Shown in pieces: positions 57,859 to 64,000 of a stretch of 64,000 bases of DNA. The stretch spans positions 1-64,000 of the forward strand of contig WHTS01000017.1 in the NCBI GenBank assembly GCA_009377585.1, in the 5' to 3' direction. This stretch comes from Betaproteobacteria bacterium. GTDB lineage: Bacteria; Pseudomonadota; Gammaproteobacteria; Burkholderiales; WYBJ01. A program made the translations under genes and the position numbers. The notes under the pieces were generated by a model that was given only the letters and a program-made list of their open reading frames with translations, was not told the origin of the DNA and did no database searches. How positions within the stretch are numbered: position 1 is the stretch's first letter; each line of letters opens with the position of its first letter.

Positions 57859-57908
57859 CCCCTCGCCCGGGAAGCTCATGTCGCCGCCCCTCGCCCGGGA
57901 AGCTCATG
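57859..57908. repeat. 22-bp direct repeat at the murB 3' end
   Basis: CCCCTCGCCCGGGAAGCTCA plus TG at 57859-57880 and again at 57887-57908. The second copy includes the murB stop codon, so the end of murB has been duplicated in tandem with 28-bp periodicity. Confidence 0.85.
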
Positions 57909-58815
57909 CCGCCCCCACGATGCGCACTTCGCACTCGAGCACGACGCCGAAGCGCTCGAGCACGCGCGTCTGCGCCTGCTCGATCAGGCTTTCGATGTCC
58001 GCGGCGGACGCGCTGCCGGCGTTCACGATGAAGTTCGCATGCTTGTCGGATATCACCGCGCCGCCGCTGCGCTGGCCCTTGAGCCCGCACGCTTCGATCA
58101 GACGCGCGGCGAAATCTCCCGGCGGGTTGCGGAACACCGATCCGGCGTTCGGCATATTCAGGGGCTGGGTGGCGATGCGGCGCGCCAGCAGATCCTTGAT
58201 GCGCTCGCGCGCCTCTTCGCCGCGGCCGGAGCCGAACTGGAACGTCGCGGCAACGAACCATTCCTCGCTCTGGCCCGGACTCGCGCGCAGCGCGACGTGG
58301 CGATAGCCGATTTCGTATTCGTCGCGTGCGCGCCGCCGCACCACGCCGTCGCGGCCCAGCACACTGACCTCGCGCACGAATAGCCACGTCTCGGCGCCGT
58401 AGCAGCCGGCGTTCATCGCCAGCGCGCCGCCGATGGTTCCCGGAATGCCGGCGAGGAACTCGGCCCCGGCAAGATCGTGAACGGCGGCGAATCGCGCCAC
58501 CTTGGGGCTCGCGACGCCGGCGCCGGCGTGGATCGCCTGGCCTTGCAACCGAACTTCGTTCAGAACGCCGTGCGTGAGAACGACCGTGCCGGGATAACCG
58601 CCGTCGCGCACCAGCAGATTGCTGCCCAGGCCCACGAACATCATCGGTTCCGCATGCGGCATCGCCCGCATCATGGCGGCGAGGTCGTCGAGGTCCGCGG
58701 GCACATAGACGCGCCGGGCCTTGCCGCCCGCCCGCCAGCTCACGTGCCGGGACATCGGCTCGTCGGCCCGCCACTGTCCGCGCAGATTCGCCAGCGTATC
58801 CTCCGCCATGTTCAT
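57904..58815 (-). CDS. murB: UDP-N-acetylenolpyruvoylglucosamine reductase MurB
   Basis: NADPH- and FAD-dependent step to UDP-MurNAc. 303 residues from ATG 58815, whose ATGA overlaps the murC stop. FAD-binding [37 protein letters not shown], catalytic Ser in [20 protein letters not shown] and terminal Glu region LECEVRIVG. Short type I-like form. A long frame upstream is out-of-frame shadow of murC. Confidence 0.97.
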   Translation of the reverse strand: MNMAEDTLANLRGQWRADEPMSRHVSWRAGGKARRVYVPADLDDLAAMMRAMPHAEPMMFVGLGSNLLVRDGGYPGTVVLTHGVLNEVRLQGQAIHAGAGVASPKVARFAAVHDLAGAEFLAGIPGTIGGALAMNAGCYGAETWLFVREVSVLGRDGVVRRRARDEYEIGYRHVALRASPGQSEEWFVAATFQFGSGRGEEARERIKDLLARRIATQPLNMPNAGSVFRNPPGDFAARLIEACGLKGQRSGGAVISDKHANFIVNAGSASAADIESLIEQAQTRVLERFGVVLECEVRIVGAA

Positions 58816-60236
58816 CGCGCTCGCGCCTCGTCGTGCTCGCTGTGCAACCACACCGGCACGTTGCCGATCGAACCGGCGCCCATGGTGACGATCACGTCGC
58901 CATCGCGCGCGGCGGCCCGAATCGCCGCGGCCAGTTCGCCCACCTGCTCGACGAAAATCGGCTCGACCTTGCCTTGCACCCGCAGCGCGCGCGCCAGAGC
59001 ACGGCCGTCGGCAGCGACGATCGGCGCCTCTCCCGCGGAATACACCTCGGTGAGCAGCAGCAAATCGACATCCGAGAGCACGTGCACGAAGTCCTCGAAC
59101 AGGTCGCGTGTGCGTGTATAGCGATGCGGCTGGAAGGCGAGCACGATGCGCCGGTCGGGGAACGCGCCGCGCACCGCCGCCAGCGTGGCCTGCATCTCGG
59201 CGGGATGGTGACCGTAGTCGTCGATCAGGCTTGCATGGCCGCCGCTTTCCAGCGGCAGATCGGCATAGCGCTGGAAGCGCCGTCCCACACCGCCGAATTC
59301 CTGCAGCGCCTTCGCGATGGCGGCATCCGACGCCCCCACTTCCATTCCGACCGCAATGGCCGCGAGCGCATTGAGCACGTTGTGCTCGCCGGGGAGATTG
59401 AGATCGATACAGAGGTCCGCGTATTCCTCGGCGCGGCCCGGATTCAACTTGCGCAGCACGCGGAACTGCATCCGGCCAGCCCGATGGACGACATCGACGG
59501 CGCGGATCTGCGCGTCCGGATCGAAACCGTAGGTGATGATCGGCTTCGCCACCGCCGGCATGAGTGTTTTGATGTTGGCGTCGTCGCTGCACAGCACCGC
59601 CATGCCGTAGAACGGAAGCTGCTGCAGGAAATTGACGAAGCTCTCGCGCAGCCGCTCGATCGAGTGGCCGTAGGTCTCCATATGATCGGCATCGATGTTG
59701 GTCACCACCGCCAGCACCGGGTGCAGATGCAGGAAGGAAGCGTCCGATTCATCCGCTTCCACTACGATGAACTCGCCGCCGCCGAGTTTCGCGTGCGATC
59801 CGGCGCTCACCAGGCGCCCGCCGATCACGAACGTCGGGTCCATTCCCGCCTCGGCCAGGACACATGCCACCAGGCTCGTGGTCGTGGTCTTGCCATGGGT
59901 GCCGGCAACCGCGATGCCCTGCTTGAAGCGCAGCAGCTCGGCGAGCATCAGCGCGCGCGGCACGACCGGGATCTGCAGCTCGCGCGCGCGCACGACTTCG
60001 GTGTTGTCGGGCGCGACCGCCGTCGAAACCACGACCACATCCGCCGTCTCCACGTTGGCTGCGTCGTGTCCGCGCGCGATCTGCGCGCCGAGTTCGGACA
60101 GCCGCCGCGTGGTCGTGCTCTCGACCAGATCCGAGCCGCTCACCTCGTAGCCGAGGTTGATCAGCACTTCGGCGATGCCGCTCATGCCGGCGCCGCCGAT
60201 GCCCACGAAATGCACGCGCTTGACCTTGTGTCGCAT
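58812..60236 (-). CDS. murC: UDP-N-acetylmuramate--L-alanine ligase MurC
   Basis: Adds L-Ala to UDP-MurNAc. 474 residues ([20 protein letters not shown]). ATP loop [18 protein letters not shown], acidic [14 protein letters not shown], and the C-terminal [14 protein letters not shown] motif are typical Mur ligase features. Start is 71 bp after the murG stop; stop overlaps murB. Confidence 0.98.
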   Translation of the reverse strand: MRHKVKRVHFVGIGGAGMSGIAEVLINLGYEVSGSDLVESTTTRRLSELGAQIARGHDAANVETADVVVVSTAVAPDNTEVVRARELQIPVVPRALMLAELLRFKQGIAVAGTHGKTTTTSLVACVLAEAGMDPTFVIGGRLVSAGSHAKLGGGEFIVVEADESDASFLHLHPVLAVVTNIDADHMETYGHSIERLRESFVNFLQQLPFYGMAVLCSDDANIKTLMPAVAKPIITYGFDPDAQIRAVDVVHRAGRMQFRVLRKLNPGRAEEYADLCIDLNLPGEHNVLNALAAIAVGMEVGASDAAIAKALQEFGGVGRRFQRYADLPLESGGHASLIDDYGHHPAEMQATLAAVRGAFPDRRIVLAFQPHRYTRTRDLFEDFVHVLSDVDLLLLTEVYSAGEAPIVAADGRALARALRVQGKVEPIFVEQVGELAAAIRAAARDGDVIVTMGAGSIGNVPVWLHSEHDEARAR

Positions 60237-60307
60237 CGGTCAGTGGGCCTCCGTGCGATGCGCCGGGAACCGGGCTGCCATAGCTGCGGATTGGCTGCGG
60301 CTTGCGC

Positions 60308-61390
60308 TCATCGACGCACTCCGGCGGCAAGCTCGATGCACACCTCGGCCACCTTCTGCGCCGCATCGGGCTTGCCCAGTGCCCGCGCCGCGCACGCCAT
60401 GGCGACGAGCCGCGCGCGGTCGAGCGATGCGATCAGCCCGGCCAGCCGCTGCGGCGAGAGCTCGGGTTGCGGCAATACGATCGCCGCACCGGCCTGAGCC
60501 AGCCTGCGCGCGTTGTGCGTCTGGTGATCGTCGATCGCGAACGGGAACGGCACGAGTATCGAGCCGACACCTACCGCGGTCAGTTCGGCCAGCGTGGTTG
60601 CGCCGGCGCGGCATATCACCAGATCCGAGGCCATCAACTCGGCCGCCACGTCCTCGACGAAGGCCACGCAGCGCGCTGCGACGCCCGCATCCCGATAGCC
60701 TGCTTTCACCGCGTCGATGTGTTGTTCGCCCGCCTGGTGCAGAACCTGGGCCTGCTGCGCCGCCGGCATCGAGGCGAGCGACTGCGGCACGACGTCGTTC
60801 AGCGCCTTCGCGCCCAGGCTGCCGCCCAGGACGGTGATGCGAAGGGGCCCGGTGCGCTGTGCGAAGCGCGCCTGCGGCGAGGGCAGCGACGTGAAGGCCG
60901 CCCGAATCGGATTGCCCGTCACGACCACGCGTCGCCTGGCGCCGAAGGTCGATTCGTAACTCGCAAGCACGCGATCGGCGATCTGCGCGAGCAAGCGCGT
61001 GCTCGTTCCGGCGATCGAGTTCTGCTCGTGGATCGCAAGCGGCCGGTTCAACGCCGACGCCATCATGCCGCCGGGGAAGCTGATGTAGCCGCCCATGCCG
61101 AGCACCACGTCGGGACGCAGCGCACGGATCGCCTTTGCCGACTGCCAGAACGCCCGCAGCACTCGATATGGAAGGAGTGCCAAGCTGATCGGGCCTTTGC
61201 CGCGTACGCCCTGGAACTCGACGAAGCGCATCTCGTAGCCGCTGCGCGGCACGATGCGCGCCTCCATGCCGCTCTTCACGCCCATCCACACCACGCGCCA
61301 GCCGCGCGCGGACAGCTCTTCCGCCACGGCAAGCCCGGGAAAGATGTGACCGCCTGTCCCGCCGGCCATGATGAGGATGGTTTTTTGCAC
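60308..61390 (-). CDS. murG: lipid II synthase glycosyltransferase MurG
   Basis: Adds GlcNAc to lipid I at the inner membrane face. 360 residues starting at GTG 61390 (QKTILIMAGGTGGHIFPGLA follows). Signature motifs GGTGGHIFPGLAVAEEL, GMGGYISFPGGMMA, HEQNSIAG and the C-terminal DLVICRAGATTLAELTAVG are intact. The preceding gap to ftsW is 344 bp and full of repeats. Confidence 0.98.
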   Translation of the reverse strand: MQKTILIMAGGTGGHIFPGLAVAEELSARGWRVVWMGVKSGMEARIVPRSGYEMRFVEFQGVRGKGPISLALLPYRVLRAFWQSAKAIRALRPDVVLGMGGYISFPGGMMASALNRPLAIHEQNSIAGTSTRLLAQIADRVLASYESTFGARRRVVVTGNPIRAAFTSLPSPQARFAQRTGPLRITVLGGSLGAKALNDVVPQSLASMPAAQQAQVLHQAGEQHIDAVKAGYRDAGVAARCVAFVEDVAAELMASDLVICRAGATTLAELTAVGVGSILVPFPFAIDDHQTHNARRLAQAGAAIVLPQPELSPQRLAGLIASLDRARLVAMACAARALGKPDAAQKVAEVCIELAAGVRR

Positions 61391-61437
61391 GGGTCACGCT
61401 CGGCACCTGCGGTCGGCGTCGCGCTTCGCAAGGAGCC

Positions 61438-61508
61438 CGTCATTCCCGCGGACGCGGGAATCCAGGCTGATTACGCCGCCCTGGATTCCCGCTTTCGCGG
61501 GAATGACG
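61438..61508. repeat. 29-bp inverted repeat with nested hairpins
   Basis: Arms 61438-61466 and 61480-61508 are imperfect inverted copies, separated by 13 bp. Each arm also folds on itself (TTCCCGCG...CGCGGGAA). This is the common proteobacterial dispersed hairpin of the type ATTCCCGCN6GCGGGAAT. Lies at the ftsW-distal side of the 344-bp murG-ftsW gap; no gene is seen in that gap. Confidence 0.8.
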
Positions 61509-61553
61509 ACAAGGACGTTGCCTGTCGTCATGCCGTCCTGCCTTGCATCGATT

Positions 61554-61729
61554 GGCGATTCCGGCTCCGGCGTAACGCGCACTTTGTGCGCATTAGCCTG
61601 CGCCGAAACCACCAACTCATGCACGGATCGAACCTTCATACGGTTCGACGTCGAATCGGGCGATTTTGGCTCCGGCGTAACGCGTACTGCGTACGCATTA
61701 GCCTGCGCCGAAACAGGCAACTCACGCGG
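61554..61729. repeat. two ~71-bp direct repeats with covarying hairpins
   Basis: Copy A 61554-61624, copy B 61659-61729, about 80% identical. Core stem is GCGCAC-TTT-GTGCGC in A and GCGTAC-TGC-GTACGC in B: a C-G pair has become T-A on both sides. An outer stem (GGCGTAA with TTAGCCTGCGCC) is the same in both. Between them is a palindrome around GGTTCGACGTCGAATC. On the minus strand both copies are also open and read VSAQANA-x-x-VRVTPEP, which may be incidental. Confidence 0.75.
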
Positions 61730-61734
61730 GCCCG

Positions 61735-62895
61735 TCATACTGTCCGGCCCCGCATCAATTGCCTGTTTTCCCAATCGATCCGGAGGAGCACGGCGAGCGC
61801 GCAGCAGTTGGCGGCGATCGCGCTGCCGCCAAAGCTCATGAGCGGCAGCGTGAGTCCCTTGGTCGGCAGCACGCCCATGTTCACGCCCATGTTGATGATC
61901 GCCTGCACGCCGATCCACAAGCCGATACCTTGCGCGACCAGCGCCGCGAACAGCCGCTCCAGCATCGCCGACTGCTGCCCGATCGCGAACGCGCGCAGGA
62001 TGAGCCAGCAGAAGAGCCCGATCACGACTGCCACCCCGGCGAAGCCGAGCTCCTCGGCGATCACAGCGAGCAGGAAGTCGGTATGCGCTTCGGGCAGATA
62101 GAACAGCTTTTCCACGCTGCCGCCCAGCCCCACGCCGAACCACTCGCCGCGGCCGAACGCGATCAGCGCGTGCGACAGCTGATAGCCGCGCCCATACGGA
62201 TCCGCCCAGGGATCCATGAAGCCAAGGATGCGCTGCATGCGGTAAGGCGAGGTGAGGATCAGCATGACGAATCCCACCACCAGCAGCGCAGCGAGGCCGG
62301 CGAACAGCCGCCAGTTCATTCCGCCGAGGAACAGGATCCCCATTGCGATCACGGTGATGACCGCGAACGCACCGAAGTCCGGTTCGCGCAGCAGCAGCCC
62401 GCCGACGAACAGCATCACGACCAGCATCGGCGCGAAGCCCTTCTTGAAGCTGCCCATGTAGGCCGCCTTGCGCACCGTATAGTCCGCGGCATACAGGACA
62501 ACGAAGAACTTCATGACCTCGGAGGGCTGCAGATTGAGCAAGCCCAAGGGCAACCAGCGCTGGCTGCCGTTCACCTCGCGGCCGATGCCGGGCACCAGGA
62601 CGAGCACCAGCAAAGACATGCCGGACAGGAACAGCAACGGCGCGTAGCGCTGCCAGATGCGGATCGGCACCTGGAATGCCGCGACCGCGATGGCCACGCT
62701 CACGGCCACGAACAGCGTGTGCCGGAGCAGGAAATAGGCCGACTGGTGGCCGGTGTGCCGAGCCGCCTCGGCCATTGCGATCGACGAGGAGTACACCATC
62801 ACGATCCCGAGCGAGAGCAGCGCGACAGTCACGCCGACGATTCCCCGGTCGTACTCCGCGGGCGGCTGGATGCGCTGAACGTCGCGATAGAACAT
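61735..62895 (-). CDS. ftsW: lipid II polymerase FtsW
   Basis: SEDS-family peptidoglycan glycosyltransferase of the divisome, partner of FtsI. 386 residues, ten membrane segments. Landmarks are [30 protein letters not shown] with the catalytic Asp, [19 protein letters not shown] and [16 protein letters not shown]. Its ATG follows the murD stop codon directly. Confidence 0.98.
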   Translation of the reverse strand: MFYRDVQRIQPPAEYDRGIVGVTVALLSLGIVMVYSSSIAMAEAARHTGHQSAYFLLRHTLFVAVSVAIAVAAFQVPIRIWQRYAPLLFLSGMSLLVLVLVPGIGREVNGSQRWLPLGLLNLQPSEVMKFFVVLYAADYTVRKAAYMGSFKKGFAPMLVVMLFVGGLLLREPDFGAFAVITVIAMGILFLGGMNWRLFAGLAALLVVGFVMLILTSPYRMQRILGFMDPWADPYGRGYQLSHALIAFGRGEWFGVGLGGSVEKLFYLPEAHTDFLLAVIAEELGFAGVAVVIGLFCWLILRAFAIGQQSAMLERLFAALVAQGIGLWIGVQAIINMGVNMGVLPTKGLTLPLMSFGGSAIAANCCALAVLLRIDWENRQLMRGRTV

Positions 62896-64000
62896 TCAAT
62901 GCCGTCCCCCCGAGCGTTGTGCCAACGCACGCGAGATGCGCGCGAATGCTTCGCCGCGGTGGCGATAGTCGCGAAACATGTCGAAGCTCGCGCAGGCCGG
63001 CGAGAGCAACACGGCATCGCCCGGCATGGCGGCCGCGTACGCGATGCCGACCGCGTCCTCGAGCGTGTCGGCCGCCATGAGCGCGACACCGCTCGCGGCG
63101 AGCGCCGCGCGAATGCGGTCGCGATCGCGCCCGATCAGCACCACCGCGCGGGCGTGCTGCTGCACGGCCTGCGCCAGAGGCGTGAAATCCTGCCCCTTGC
63201 CCTCGCCCCCGGCGATCAGCACGCTGGTGCGGCCGAGCCCGGACAGCGCGGCCACGGCGGCGCCCACGTTCGTGCCCTTGGAATCATCGTAGAAGGTGAC
63301 TTCTCCGCAGACCGCGACCGGCTGCAGGCGGTGCGGCAGCCCGCGAAACGCGCGCAAGGCGCCGACCATGGGTGATTCCGGCAGGCCGAGCGTCGTGCAC
63401 AGCGCGAGTGCCGCGAGCGCATTGGCGGCGTTGTGCAATCCGGGAACGCCGAGCTCGGACAACGCCATGACGCGGCGGCCGCCCTGGGTGAGGAACGCGC
63501 CGCTCGCGTCCGACACGATGCCCCAATCGCGCGACCCTTGCGGTGCGTTCAGACCGAAGGTCACGACCTGCCGGTCGGGCAGGCGCATACCCATGCTCCA
63601 GCCATCTTCGCGGTTCAGCACCTGCGCGCCGCTCCCCTGGAAGATCCGCGCCTTCGCCCGCGCATAGCTTTGCATGCCGTCGTAGCGATCGAGATGATCC
63701 TCGCTCACGTTCAGCACCGTCGCTGCGGCTGGATCGAGCGAGCACGTCGTTTCCAGCTGAAAGCTGGAAAGCTCCAGCACATAGATCTCGGCCTGCGTTG
63801 CCTCGCTCAGCGCATCCAGCACCGGCAGCCCGATGTTGCCGGCTACCACGGTGCGCGCGCCGGCCGCCTTGCACATCGAGCCGGCCATCGTCGTGACCGT
63901 GCTTTTGCCGTTCGAGCCCGTGACGGCGATGACTCTCGAGGCTGCATCCTTCGCGTGCGCGAACAGCTCCACGTCGCCGACGACCGGCAGGCCATCGTCC
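62896..64000 (-). CDS. murD: UDP-N-acetylmuramoylalanine--D-glutamate ligase MurD, 5' end outside window
   Basis: Adds D-Glu to UDP-MurNAc-L-Ala. About 368 residues visible, from the middle of the N-terminal domain (DDGLPVVGDVELFAHAKD) to the stop. ATP loop VTGSNGKSTVTTMAG, LNVSEDHLDRYDGM and the C-terminal VLLSPACASFDMFRDYRHRG are typical. Roughly 100 N-terminal residues lie beyond the right edge. A GTG at 63972 is internal, not the true start. Confidence 0.97.
   Translation of the reverse strand, partial: DDGLPVVGDVELFAHAKDAASRVIAVTGSNGKSTVTTMAGSMCKAAGARTVVAGNIGLPVLDALSEATQAEIYVLELSSFQLETTCSLDPAAATVLNVSEDHLDRYDGMQSYARAKARIFQGSGAQVLNREDGWSMGMRLPDRQVVTFGLNAPQGSRDWGIVSDASGAFLTQGGRRVMALSELGVPGLHNAANALAALALCTTLGLPESPMVGALRAFRGLPHRLQPVAVCGEVTFYDDSKGTNVGAAVAALSGLGRTSVLIAGGEGKGQDFTPLAQAVQQHARAVVLIGRDRDRIRAALAASGVALMAADTLEDAVGIAYAAAMPGDAVLLSPACASFDMFRDYRHRGEAFARISRALAQRSGGRH

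Noticed and set aside
61394-62899. Minus-strand frame extending from ftsW through the murG-ftsW repeats
   Set aside because: It is out of frame with FtsW. The repeated VSAQANA...VRVTPEP text in it is most simply explained by the DNA repeats, although both copies are open.

Overview
The window is chromosomal DNA from a betaproteobacterium. It is GC-rich (roughly two thirds by eye) and densely coded. The kind of organism is read from gene order: rpsU-yqeY-dnaG-rpoD, pilC-pilD-coaE-zapD-yacG, secA-argJ and the dcw division cluster all have betaproteobacterial neighbours. RpoD carries the Lys/Ala-rich N-terminal extension seen in that class, and an orphan Bug/TctC solute-binding protein points toward Burkholderiales or relatives. 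I cannot name a genus. I see no rRNA, tRNA, CRISPR array or complete insertion sequence.

Layout. 1-5030: macromolecular-synthesis operon on the minus strand (rpsU, yqeY, dnaG, rpoD; rpoD runs off the left edge) behind a TTGAAA-17-TATAAT promoter. 5092-8570: tsaD, plsY, folB, xerD, ogt. 8563-16823: accessory minus-strand genes: a short TRAP-permease-like remnant, a lipoprotein S9 peptidase, a malate/lactate-dehydrogenase-family oxidoreductase, a MASE1 histidine kinase with a FixJ-type regulator, a YbdK-type ligase and a CPA2 antiporter. 17044-28709: catabolic island. It holds a plus-strand IlvD/Edd-family sugar-acid dehydratase, then a ten-gene minus-strand operon read from 27768 down to 18778 (UxaA/SuyAB-type lyase small and large subunits, SDH-like B, C and D, a sulfatase, a Bug binding protein, two-subunit class I hydro-lyase, SDH-like A), with a divergent GntR/HutC regulator. 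28740-30440: a TPR-like exported protein of unknown function. 30489-38459: rpsP-rimM-trmD-rplS with a clear terminator, ffh, ypjD and corC; two redox genes lie between ffh and rpsP. 38541-50488: pilC, pilD, coaE, zapD, an N-terminally short FtsH paralogue, yacG, Nudix-ThiE, a DUF815 ATPase, argJ, secA. 50624-64000: M23 peptidase, DUF721 gene, a MITE-like element, a 59-residue membrane protein, lpxC, then ftsZ-ftsA-ftsQ-ddlB-murB-murC-murG-ftsW-murD (murD runs off the right edge).

Most of the window is housekeeping: replication and transcription initiation, ribosome and tRNA maturation, signal-recognition and Sec export, and cell wall and division. The least ordinary part is the catabolic operon. 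It combines a membrane-anchored SDH-like complex whose flavoprotein has Cys where the covalent-FAD His should be, a fumarase/tartrate-dehydratase-type enzyme, a UxaA-family lyase closest in my memory to sulfolactate sulfo-lyase, and a sulfatase. That set could oxidise, hydrate and cleave a dicarboxylate or sulfonated acid. The substrate is inference only.

Other points of interest are the FtsH paralogue lacking its first membrane segment, hairpin repeats with compensatory changes inside the dcw cluster, an in-frame 15-bp tandem repeat in argJ, and a 190-bp element with 16-bp perfect inverted ends touching the stop codon of the DUF721 gene.
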